64,000 nt of DNA from Membranipora membranacea. Its lineage: Eukaryota; Bryozoa; Gymnolaemata; Cheilostomatida; Membraniporidae. The translations under genes and the position numbers were made by a program. The DNA is taken from NCBI GenBank assembly GCA_914767715.1, contig OU612070.1, positions 20,386,025-20,450,024 on the forward strand, read 5' to 3'. Below are positions 23,440-35,400 of the stretch, piece after piece. The notes beneath the pieces were generated by a model. That model had not been told where the DNA came from. It was given only the letters and a program-made list of their open reading frames with translations, and searched no databases. The stretch's first letter is position 1. Each line of letters begins with the position of its first letter.

Positions 23440-23700
23440 AGAAGGAGGTGGCTCCTTTGGTGTGAGCGCCGGTCATTTAGTTAGACAAAACGATTGAAGA
23501 TCATGGGCTCGAATCCAATTTCAGTCCATTGACTACTGGGGATTGGTTGGCTTCCATATGTACTTTGACCCTACAAGCAGAGAGCAATCTGGAGCAGGTA
23601 TTGCAACCTGCCTCTTAAGGCAACTGATATATTGCAGCTCATGTTTAAAGATGTGGCATGTGATAACAGCACCTGGTTATGATTAAATTCTTTTATTTTT
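23440..23700 (+). mobile_element. Possible tRNA-derived SINE
   Basis: GGGCTCGAATCC at about 23507 resembles an RNA polymerase III B box, and a weak A-box-like stretch (GTCATTTAGTTAGAC) precedes it by about 35 bp. The sequence then runs through an unrelated body to a T/A-rich end near 23700. It does not fold as a full tRNA by eye. Confidence 0.35.
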
Positions 23701-24284
23701 ATTTTTATCAAATAGAAGACAGCTAGAAGAGTTCACAACGTCTACATTATTACCTGCTTTCATCTTCAGGGCAATGAATTTATTCATTTTTGTATTTGCG
23801 TGACAGCAGACAGCTAATAACAGTAATAAAGTTTATTTACAAAACGCTTAATGATAAATTGTTCAGAACAATGGTTGTGTTGTTCATGAGATAAACATAA
23901 AAAATAAAAGGTATATTATAAAAATAATATGTACCACATACAGCTGAATAGCTTTTCATACCCGTTATACCAACCCCCAACCCTAGCCTTGGCAGGCTAT
24001 CGGTGGTGGGTGGGGGTATGGGGGGACAGCCTGGGTTAATCCATTTGGAAAGAGAAGACAACTCGAAAATAAATTGCAATAGTTGTGAATTCGGATTAGA
24101 ATAAGAGTTGTCCGATTTGCTTCTATGGTCTACTGGTCATGTGATCACAACACAACGACTAATAGACTAAATTGATGTCTGTGTGTCGATGTCTGTGGAT
24201 CACGATGGTGAATTTTAATAAATCTACTTCACTCCAGCCAGTCTCTTCTAGCCAAGCCTGGGTAAGTAGTAGTTTTACAAACTG

Positions 24285-25126
24285 TATGAAATGCCAAATG
24301 AACAAGGAATCACATGGAATAAGAAGAAGAATCAAAAGGTCAGACCAAGGACTACTCCTTGGTCAAACTAACAAAGATATTTGTGTTAGTTATAGTCTAT
24401 ATCGTGAATCCGAATTTATGAAAATGAAAGACAGGTCTGCATACTGACTCTCGTGATCTGACTGGGCATGTAGATCACTGATAAACTAGGCTATAGTTAC
24501 CACAAAGTATATGTCGTAAGGCTAAGTATAAATCATGCGTGACTTGAATTTGCGCATGTGCAAGAACAATGAGTTTAGTTTGGGTTCTAATTGCAATTTT
24601 GGTCTACGGAGAGAGGACACCCCCTGCATAAATTGCCAGTCAAATTTAACTAATAGTGACAATAGAAGATAACTCTTTCTAACAATTCCGCACGCACTTG
24701 AGAGTGTGCCACCAGAGCAGGTAGCCAATCAGATGGCTTCGGAATTCCGAGGCTCAATTTTGCAGAGATCAGCTCATGCCCAGAGCTGAGCATGCGCAGA
24801 ATGACAGGTCTGAGAGGTCACGACGGATCTACCCAGGCTGTCCTACCCCCACCCATCCCGACTGCCTGCACATTGTACTCAAACCCCTCAAATAGAGAAA
24901 AATAGCGCGGATAGCTCAGTCGGTAGAGCATCAGACTTTTAATCTGAGGGTCCAGGGTTCGAGTCCCTGTTCGGGCGGTGCTATGAGTTTTACTACTCCG
25001 TTAAACGGCTTGCTTTCATAATAGGTAGTATGTAATATTGGTGCTTTATATCAAATGAGTCATCAATGTTATCACTGCAGTTGTTTTGCATCAATTAACA
25101 TCATTAAATGATCAACCTACGACAAT
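24285..25126 (+). repeat. Local duplication block 1 carrying tRNA-Lys
   Basis: 24285-24410 and 24843-25126 match 26346-26465 and 26466-26757 closely. Block 1 contains about 430 bp (24412-24842) absent from block 2, either inserted here or deleted there. Confidence 0.8.
24905..24977 (+). tRNA. tRNA-Lys (anticodon UUU)
   Basis: A full 73-nt cloverleaf: D arm AGCTCAGTCGGTAGAGC, anticodon stem-loop TCAGACTTTTAATCTGA and T arm CAGGGTTCGAGTCCCTG. The acceptor stem GCGCGGA / TTCGGGC has one G-G mismatch at the third pair, where lysine tRNAs normally have C-G, so its activity is less certain than that of the second copy. Confidence 0.93.
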
Positions 25127-26510
25127 AGCTCAAACCCCCTCGCAACTCATCAGAAATGCCGAGTTGTCTTCTCATTTGATCCAAATTAGTGATGATGACA
25201 TATGGTCAGAAGAAGATAGGAGCATACAAACTTCAAACACGGTGGGGAAATGATTATCAACATTATAAATTGTGCTATGGATAATTGTTGATAATTATTT
25301 TTCATGTTATTTGAATCATTTTTTTCACTTCCTAGGGTCGTTTGATGTAACCTCAGAATCCATTTTTGCTGTCATAAAAGGGATGCTTATCAAAATCTAG
25401 CAGATATAGTGACATACCAATTGGTAGAGGAAACAGATTTCAAAACACTATGTGAGCTCAAATATTGAGGATATTGAACCAATTTCCGTCGGAGAAAAAC
25501 TTTGAACTTACTAGGATAATTGTAAAACCTGTTACCTCAGAATTCATTACTGCTGTTTTATACGGGATGCTTATCAAGATCAAGCACAAGTAAGGCAAAT
25601 ATCTGATTACATTTCAAGCTTGAAATATGCCATATATGTTACGAGGCTTTTACACTGTTTGAAATACCAAAAGTAGGAAAAAAATATTAAATCATTTATG
25701 CATGAACCGCTTCATCTCTTTATGACTTTTCCTTTACCTACTGAATAAGAAATTTTATCATCATTCCCAAGATGCAACTTTATGGTTTTCATATAAAGTT
25801 AATGATAATAAAACCTGAACATGATACCATCTGAACCATTTGCATTAGTTGGCGATTTTACGACATTGCATTACGTAATGGCAATTAAGTTTTAGTCACT
25901 TTGTAATCCAGAGTGCTCGAGCAACTTCAAAGGAGATTTAGAGCTTTTTCGTTTCTATTTTTGCAGTGTAATAAAAATTTGAATTTACCACGACAGGTTG
26001 TCAAATTGAATGCAGTTCATGAACTCAAATCCTGGTCGAAGAAATTTGAGCTTTGTACAAGAGACCTTGCCTGTGGACTGCAGGTCAATGATAGTGCAAT
26101 AGCAAATTTACAGAATTCAATATCGCTCTGTGACCCAGCGACTCATTGTTAATAGCCATGGTTATATAACATATATATTTTCTTGAAAAGTTATAAATAA
26201 ATTATAATTGGCCTCAATATACTTTGGGAATTCCATAGATATGCATTATGGGAACCGTTATCCTCTTAAATTTTATTGAATTGTTATTGTTTGCTCTCTG
26301 AAAGAGAAGTATTCAAGGTGCTACGTCCTGCAAGAGCATGGCACAGTATGACATGCCAAATGAACAGGGAATCACATGGAATAAGAAGAAGAATCAAAAG
26401 GGCATACCAAGAACTACTCTTTGGTCAAACTAACAAAGATATTTGTGTTAGTTATAGTCTATATCGTCACCCATCCCGACAGCCTGCCCAAACTACCCAA
26501 ACTACCCAAA

Positions 26511-26525
26511 CCCCCCCCCCCCCCC
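26511..26525. repeat. Poly-C tract (15 C)
   Basis: An uninterrupted C run 15 bp upstream of the second tRNA-Lys. It is not present in the duplicate block. Confidence 0.9.
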
Positions 26526-26540
26526 TAATAGATGAAAGTA

Positions 26541-26613
26541 GCTCGGATAGCTCAGTCGGTAGAGCATCAGACTTTTAATCTGAGGGTCCAGGGTTCGAGT
26601 CCCTGTTCGGGCG
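26541..26613 (+). tRNA. tRNA-Lys (anticodon UUU), second copy
   Basis: Identical to the copy at 24905-24977 except for the third acceptor base, where T makes a T-G wobble pair instead of a mismatch (GCTCGGA / TTCGGGC). All other stems pair. No strong T-run terminator follows at once; TTTTT occurs about 12 nt downstream. Confidence 0.95.
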
Positions 26614-26757
26614 GAGCTATGATTTTTCCTATTACGTTAAATGGCTTGCTTTCATAATAGGTAGTATGTAAGATCAGTGATTTATATCAAATGAGTCATC
26701 AATTTTATCACTACAGTTGTTTTGCATCAATTAACATCATTAAATGATCAACCTATG

Positions 26758-27685
26758 AATATGAACACAAATTGTCAAAGAGAAAATAGAAATCAATCCT
26801 GAAACTGAACGACGCAGAGACTGTTTGGACAAATTTCCGAAGCAAGTTGATTTATCAAGATGTAACTATCAATCATTATTAGATCAGGTCATCCAGAGAC
26901 CTTTAAATTCATGACTGCAAACACACTCATACTTAATCCATCGCTCCGCCGTGCTAATAATATTTATATGGTAGATTTGATTTGCACCTTCTGCATTTTT
27001 CGCATAAATTCTTAAATACAGCTTAAGGTGGTGGTTCAACATCCAAGTTTACAGAAAAATATTCTGCTTACAAAAATTAAAATTTAACCATTGATTTTTC
27101 TTTGTCTTTTGGGACCTTTATTTTTTTAAACTTGTTTTTTAGGACATTTATTTTTTAGGACCTTTTTTGGTACCTTTGTTGACATTAATTTTCATCCCAA
27201 CAATGTTCTTCAAACAATATCAATTAAAAAAAAGCAAATCAGAAAAAAAAAGATAAAACAATAGGATAAACTACAAGGATTAACAGGATGGACATTGGCA
27301 TGTTGGTTGGTTCAAGTCAAAAACATATATATGTTTATGGTTCAAGTTTACAAGAAATATTCTACTTTTATAAATAATTTCTACATTGATTTTTCTTTTT
27401 TTTAGGGCCCATACTGACATTAAATTTCGATGAAATGTTGATTCAATAAATCAAATCAGATAAAAAACAGTAATAATTAAACAACAGGATAAAATACAAG
27501 CATTTAGGGATGGACATCAGCAAAGTTGATATGAGTTGGTTTTGGTATCTAAGGTGTTGTCCGAGACTGTTGTAAACAATCGCAATGTTACAGCTATCTT
27601 TTACATTTGAGTGACATTGGAAACTTGATTTAGTATTTCTGTTTTTGTTGATATTATCCATTTTTCTCATGCAGCATCACAAAAG
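26758..27685. other. Intergenic, no gene seen
   Basis: AT-rich. 27025-27230 and 27300-27440 share phrases such as TTGATTTTTCTTT and GTTCAAGT...TTTACA, which suggests an old internal duplication. Confidence 0.45.
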
Positions 27686-27757
27686 AGCCCCCACTGGGAG
27701 TTGAACCCAGGACCGCTGGTTTACAAGACCAGCGCTCTGCCACTGAGCTATAGAGGC
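27686..27757 (-). tRNA. tRNA-Thr (anticodon UGU)
   Basis: On the minus strand: acceptor GCCTCTA / TGGGGGC with two wobble pairs, D arm AGCTCAGTGGCAGAGC, anticodon stem-loop CTGGTCTTGTAAACCAG, T arm CTGGGTTCAACTCCCAG and discriminator T, followed by a CTTTT terminator. 72 nt, no intron. Confidence 0.95.
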
Positions 27758-27973
27758 TGAATTATGTACTTCCTGCCCATTTCATATCCCTTGTTTGTTT
27801 TGTTTACTCGTACATCAGGAAGAGGGTAATTGGTGATATGGTATGTTACATAGATAAAATTTCTTATTAGTGACCAGACATAGATAGACTGACCAATTAA
27901 TGAGCGGGAGGATGACAGGTTTGTTACAGTTTGACAATACCATCAAAAATTGTTAGTAAAGGCATCAATACAG

Positions 27974-28290
27974 TTAACCAAAATCGCCAATTTTTTCCAC
28001 ATAACAGCCTCAGCGTCTGTAGTTATGGCTCTTAGTCTGACCAAAATCACTAACTGTATGTTGGCCAAGTCAATTACTAAATCAATTGGCATGTTTGGTC
28101 TGACCGAACCCGCCACACAATAGAAGACAAATATTATGTGGCGCTACAGTGGTGGACGAGGTCAGACCAAACATGCCATTTGATATAGTAAATGACTCAG
28201 ACAACATAGACATGGCGGTTTTGGTCAGACCAAAACCGCCATATTTACAGGCACTGGGGATATTATGTGGGAAAATTGGCGGTTTTGGCC
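27974..28290. mobile_element. Foldback element, about 315 bp
   Basis: The arms pair over almost the whole length: CCAAAATCGCCAATTTTTTC at 27979 with GAAAATTGGCGGTTTTGG near 28270, and GGCATGTTTGGTCTGACC at 28088 with GGTCAGACCAAACATGCC at 28160. It also contains a nested near-perfect palindrome, ATGGCGGTTTTGGTCAGACC and onward, at 28212-28243. No ORF. Confidence 0.75.
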
Positions 28291-29407
28291 AGCTGTAGGC
28301 ATAAGGTCAGTTTCAGATTCTCTCATCCATGAAAGATCAACCAATTCAGTTAGGTATTGTTTCCGCACGCGAGTGATTTGTGACAGGATTAACGGAGTTG
28401 GTGTTATATTTTGCTCGTAAAACTGAAATTAGAATAACAGTTCAATTACTTTGAGAAATCAATTCAAGGTTCGATTACTTTGTGATTACAGAAAGATAAC
28501 GATTGGTAAATAGATAATATGGAAAAGGTGCATCAAATAAATCGCAAACGTGTAATAGCATATCAAATAAAACAGATGAATAATCATTGCAAACATACCT
28601 TTCCATCTGTGTCACTCTGATTTGAGTACAAAACACATAATCCTTCTATGTCAATATTGTTTAACAACTTTTACTATCACATTCAAAGCTAGATCATCTG
28701 GCCCCAAGCACTGCTTGTATGACTGCGCCCCAAAATTATGATGTGGCGATGATGTGCCAGTATGCACTGTTCCCCAAATATGGTCATGATATTTACCCTT
28801 ATTAGGAAACAGCACACACACAAACTAGGTGAATAGGTATGCAAATGAGGGTGAATGATGATAAGTTTGCCAGGGGTGGAAAACGCATGCAACGCATCGC
28901 AAAAACAAGCGCACAACTCCCCGCAGCTACAGGTATCATGTGTTAAAACTTGGCGCCAAAACCCTCACAGTGTTTTGTTTACATCAAAGTATTAATTTGA
29001 GGTCATAATGTATGGTTGGCTACTCTGTCGCATGGACAATGTACTATCAAAAAATAAAGACTAATTAAAATTATAAGGGAGCTAGGCCGAATTCAGTATG
29101 ATCTTTAAGTTTTTATAAAAAATCTCACATTCACAGCAGAAAGGGGTAACTCCGTTATTATTAGCAATCATTTGTTCATGTTATCATGTTTCTCATGGAA
29201 AATATGAAAATTGATTGCTGTCAAATTTCGTAAAAACCAAATGCTAAATGATCACAGGATATCCACAGATTACAGATAAACAAACGCTAGTCTGAAATCC
29301 TTATATTGTCCAGTAAGGACCGGCCTCACTTTCAGCTGATTAAAAGTGTACTGTTGGTCTCTTGATACTGTCTATACATTACTATACAGAACATTATTAG
29401 ATCCATT
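28291..29407. other. Intergenic, no gene seen
   Basis: The 3' flank of the xanthine dehydrogenase gene. No supported exon. Confidence 0.45.
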
Positions 29408-32400
29408 TTATTTCTTAGCACTAGTCAGCAGCTGATCAGAGCAGGCAAATCTAATCTTCTCAGCAGTAGCTGGAGGGTCTAGCCTCAGTTCTTCATTCAC
29501 ATCTGCATCTTTGCGAGCTGCTCGTATTGCTGCCTTTATTGCAAAGAATACTGATGCTGCTAGAAACAATGGGGGTTCACCTATTCCCTGTATAAAATAA
29601 GATCAATAAACAAATCTATTTGAAAGCATCGAAAGCCGTCCCTTGCGTATCAATATCACAATAACATAATTTTTCAATGTGTATTTCAAGTCGATGATAA
29701 AGTTAATGCGGTGAAACTTTTTCCGAATACAAGTGAGCTTATGTTAGTTTGTTTCAGCATACCGCAGCGGTAACACCAGGCAAGATTGTTTTCAGATAGC
29801 TTCCATGTTCTTCACATCATGGATCCCCAATATTGGCAAATTGAAGATAGGCGAACGTATTGTAGCGGCAAAAACTTCATTCAAACGCAAGTAGGCTCTT
29901 AAAAGAATGGCAGCTTATTTGGCTTTCTGAAGAAATAACGCCGGGCAATATTGCTATCTGATTACTTCACTTCCATTTTCTTTTGTATGAAAGATCTTCA
30001 ATATTGGCAAATTGAAGAAAGATTGGTGACGACAAGTGTTCGATTCCCTCATATGTCCACTGGTGCTGCCTGAGAACCAAAGATCGGTAGGGTGTTGCAT
30101 GGTTACCAGCCCTTTATGAAATGTAGGTTCTCATTAGTCAGGGTTGCATACGGAGTGCTTGGACCAAGTGGAACACCTCTTAGAAGTACCCATGGTGGCT
30201 TACATAAAGCGGTATATAAGTAAACTCATTATTTTAAATGGCAGGCATACCATTACCTTTGATGAATAGACTGCATGGACGTTAGGAGCATCTTTGAGGA
30301 GGCTGACATTAAACTCCCTAGGGATAGTGCCCATTGTGGGTATTCTATAAGTCTCTGGTCCATTTGACAGAATATGCCCTCTACCATCCCTCTGTATAAT
30401 GAGGCACATACATATTGACGAGCATACACCCTAGGGGTAAAGTATTTGCAGGAGGAAAAGTTTATACTTGCTAGCTAACATTTACGCACTCTTTACATAG
30501 ACTCTCATCTCAGCTAGACAAACTTTAGTGCTAGCATTTAAGTCAGCCCAAAACTAGCTAAGCCAATCCCTAGCTAAAATTTACACCTTTGGGGTAACAC
30601 AATTTGACATGCGCAGCCAAGTTAATCTCAGAGGCATAACTCACTGATTACAACAAATTAAATGTGAAGATAATTGGAGCTGTCAGAAATAAAGAGAAAA
30701 ACTGAAAATTTGCTGATCAATTACATGTATGTAACGTTTGTAGATTCAAATAATATGAGCATAAAACTGAGTATGCACGCAGGGAGACACGCACTCAGAG
30801 ATATTTTAGCCTGTTGGTTGAGGCACTAGGGGGAATATTCATGTCAATGATCTTGCCCTATTTGGTGTGACTTACCTTTACTTCTTCCAAACAGTAGTAA
30901 CCATAGCCCTGCATGAATCCACCTTCAATCTGTCCGACGTCTATTGCAGGATTTAGACTTTTTCCAACATCCATCACAATATCTGTACGCAGTATCTGCC
31001 ATGAAAATAAAAATCTATCCTTGCAAGAGAGTATATATTAATCATATATACAAGGACTGAATGTTGTGAACAGGATCGGGCGGACTCTGATTGATATGAT
31101 TTTGTACTATTTACTGATAATTTGAATGCCTGAGATTCGTTTCTAAGGCACTATGTGATAGATCTGGCTACATAATATCAGTACCTAGAATCGAATATTA
31201 ACAGTTCACAAGGCTAAAAGAATATTCTTGTTCCAGTATTAGGTTCACTGGAATTAAACTAGTCAATGATTACACTCAACTCTGCTTTAAGTCTCTACGC
31301 TTTTCCTTATTTTTTAAGTTTTTTTCTGTCACTACATGAAAACATTCATAGCGATGTTTGTAGATTAACAATAAAAATAAGTTAGTATAAGTCAACAAAC
31401 CTGATGAGCGCCTGTTAGACAGTCAATTTCTACTTCACTGACAGCTGCACCGTATGTGAAGTATGGGAACGGGTGCCCCTCGCTAGTCTCCCAGTTCAAG
31501 TAGAGGTCATCTCTCATTCTATGTAAAAACAGTATAACATAGTTCAATACAATACATAAAAATACAATACAAAGGGTAATATTTATGGTTGAGTATTTGA
31601 GATGATATTATTGTGTGGCTCTCTGTCTCCTTCTAGAATTACGAGTATCAGCAAAAATCATCAGACTTTTTCCGGAGATTTTCGATGGTCTAGACTAGAT
31701 AGTTGGTTGGTTCAGCTTATTTTATTGATAGGTCTATCTGTTAATGCTAACTGATAATCCAATTTTGACATGACAGAACTGTTCACTGGGAAGTGTGGAT
31801 TACGTCAAATCTTGATGAAAAAAAAATGAAGGTTACTTTTAATCTCACTTGTAAAATCCTGTGGCAGAAAGAGATATCCTGGACAAGTATGCTTTCAATA
31901 TCCAGTCTTCCCATTGCCCTTGTGGATTGGCTTTCTTCACTGGTTCAAGCCTATTATTGAGCTCCAAACATGCATTCTGAAATATCAAAACCTCTCAGTT
32001 GCAGTGACAAGATGATCAACTATCATGCAAGAAACAATGAACAAACGAGGCGCCTAATAAGTTAAACTCAGTCCAGTTTGTTTGTACAATTATTGATCAA
32101 AAAGGTCGTTGAAAATGGTGCGCCACTATGAAAATTGCAAGTTAATTTACACACTCCGAAGTGACAGGAATGTTTTTCACTTGGATGATCATTTAGATAT
32201 TCACAAAACTGGAACACAAAGGCACTAGTTTCTGAAACTTTGCTTGGTTGCTGAGATTCCTTTCACTTTGATACTAGAAAACTCGTTTGCAAGTGTGACG
32301 GATTCGCAAAGCATTTTTGGAGAAAGGAGCAAGCTCAATGCACTCTAGTTTTCGTGAAGTATCAGGGAATGTTATTATGAAACACACTCTAGATACCTTA

Positions 32401-35400
32401 GACACATAAGTGGCAATATAAACTTCAAATCATAAAGCATATAAAGCATTTCATGTGCTTACTGACTGACTGACTGTTACATGTGCTTACCTGACAGTCT
32501 GACTAGCGATTATCAATGAGTGGTTGATAAGTTAATGCCACTAACTCGGATTGGAGCCGTCTGAGCACTCACACTATTGTTTACACATCTTAAACTTACC
32601 AAGGTGGCCATACCATTGAGGTCTGTACCTGTACTACCAGAAGTAGCTACAGTGTTAGGTACTGTGTTAGTAGAATTCTCCACTATATGTATCTTATCAG
32701 ATGATATGCCAAGCGTCTGACTTGCAATCTATAAAATGAATTAAACAATTTAAAAAGAGTCACTCGAAAAATTACATTTTTAAGAGCGCAGACTTAAACC
32801 TGGAGCCACTAGCTCTACCAACTGGGAAAACAAGGATCTCACGGCTAACGAATTTGGCTCAGGGCTAAATCTGGAAAAATGAGTTTGACAAGACCACTAA
32901 AAAGCTTATTTTAATGGAAAAGATTTATAAATTTTTAATGGGTATAACAGTATGGAGGTGCAAATGTGACATTATAGTCTGTCCTTATCCTGTTTGGTTA
33001 GTCCTAATCTAGGTGCTCAGACGGCTGCAGCATGAGTTAGTGGCATTACATTCTCGAACCCTTTAATTGAGTGTACGATAATGTAACGCCACTAACTTGT
33101 ATTGCAGTCGTCTTAGATTGGGCTAGTCCTGGCGGAGGGATACAGTATATTAAAACCACACATGGCACCCACCTGTATCATTTTAGTGAATATTCCTTGT
33201 CCCATCTCATTCCCACCAGTACATATGAGTACATTACCATCAGTGTATATCTGAACCAGACAGGCTGACTGATTCAAGAAGTCCACATGATATGCAATAC
33301 CATATTTGGTAGGTAAAAGGCATATTCCCCTCTTTTTCCATCTATTTTCACTAAAACAGATAAATAAGGTGTTGTCCGTCAATTAAATGTCTGAGATAGA
33401 TTTTTCTGGTCGAGACAGAGTTTCCTATTCAACAATCCCCTTCCAATTGCTCCTGGTAGCTGCATAACAGGAAATAAAAAACTGCAAGTCCAAAGCTGCA
33501 GGATATGCTGTAATAAAATTACTAAGAAGTGCTTTAAATAAAAATAATAAACAAATGTATATGTGTCCTGTACACATTTGTATGGCACAAATTTTAACAA
33601 TTTCATCAATAAAAAATACAGCAGTGTTTCTTTTACCTTTAATGACAACAATCTTCATCATTAAAATGATGTTCTACCAAATGTGACAAAGCGAGCAAAA
33701 CAATTGAAAATAAAAGAAGAAAAATGGAAGTGAGACATAGACGGTTTGGCTAAATACACAAAAACAATGAATATGATTATTTTAAAAACAGCTATTTTGA
33801 AACTAACCTGTTAAAGCAGTCGACATCCAACGCACGCTTATGATAATCACTGCTATTAATTACCTGCTGCCAACACTTCCTCAGACTACAGTCAGTGAGC
33901 ACCTGTCTGTATATGACAGTGTCACCATCTCTATTCAGATGTTTCTCTCTCACCTGAAAACAAAGGATTTAACCTAACATCTGAGTTTTCTCCCTACACA
34001 TAGTTTAAGGGGTGAGAATTTGATGCCAATAATAATTAATTTTATTACTAATTAATTGTTTGTAATATTAAAGAATAAATATATATTTAGCAAATAATAT
34101 TGAGTTTTATTAGGTAATATTAAAATAATTTTTTAAATCTTTCTTAATAATTTTACTTATATTACCTTTACATTTTCATTTTGCTGACCTGTATCACTGG
34201 CATGCCAAGCTTGGCTGCGACTGAGTCCAGAATATTCTCCATGATGAGCATGGCTTGAGTTGACCCAAATCCTCTGTATGCTGTATTACTAGTGGTGTTT
34301 GTCTTACACACATAACCCTCTAAGTGTATGTTCGGTATGGTGTATCCATTCTCAAACGTCATCACTGCCTTTTGCATCACCTAATCAGACCACAGAGAAG
34401 AAATTAGATTAATAAATAAATAATATAACTATAAATAAGTATATTTCGCATCGTATCGCAAACTGGCTAATCATGGTGCAAAATTGAAATATGAACCATA
34501 GACAGGCTAGCTGAACAACTACTGAAAAGATTGTCCAAAAAAGCTCATATTTGTGTATAACAAGCGCACGAGTAACCTTCTTCAAGTTTAGTTAAAGTGT
34601 GTGGAAAATAGGAAAACGAACTTGAATCTGAGTTCGAATTGAAAAAATTTTAAAGGTGTCATTTCTAATTTTGCCAGTAAGGTTCCTCTAACTTCTAGTC
34701 AAGAAGACTTTTGTTGTGGAGATCACATTTACTGAGAGGTATTTTTTAATCATATTATGCAGACTTTGAATGTGAACCAATGGGGAAATTAATTCATGTC
34801 TATTGTTCCTAAATAGCACCAAGTAGGCGATATTTACAGCATTCCCACAATGCAATACTCTGATAAAGCCAACTCTAAATTATGTTAACACTAATTTGTT
34901 TCACTTGGAATTTCTAAAAATTGCATTGTGGGGTGCAAATCCTACCACATGCTTTAAGATGCTTTCGATTCTATTTTTGAAAAATTTTCAAAATCTGTTC
35001 AGGATTCCAATGTACCTCCTGAACTAGCACCCATCACCTCGACAAGCTTGTCATTGGGATTTGCATGTTCACATCTTCCAATGCAATAGGTGTATTTTGA
35101 ACATACCAGAACTGATGTATCCATGGAATTCCCACCGTTGCTGTACAATGTACATTTCAGAGCTTGAATCTGTCCATCTTTGTCAAAACCGACCTAAAAT
35201 GAACACAAACCACAAAAAAAGGAGGAGCAGGATAGACCCAAGCCGACTGTTTGTTTGAACACTTCACAAAAAGAGTAATTCTTTGTTGCAATTTAATTAT
35301 AGAAAACTCTTAAGCAACATGTCGGCAGAGATTAAAATGTGTAGACCTTAGATGTCTCACAAAAACGAGATTTACAGGACTATAAAGTAGTAAATCTATG

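Larger units (their letters stand above)
26346..26757 (+). repeat. Local duplication block 2 carrying tRNA-Lys
   Basis: Matches the block at 24285-25126 with about 5-10% differences. It has a compact junction after ATAGTCTATATCGT, where block 1 carries extra sequence. Confidence 0.8.

Noticed and set aside
32785-32850. Minus strand has a tRNA-like D arm (AGTTGGTAGAGC) and a degraded T arm
   Set aside because: Anticodon and acceptor stems do not pair; at most a SINE remnant, too decayed to list as an element.
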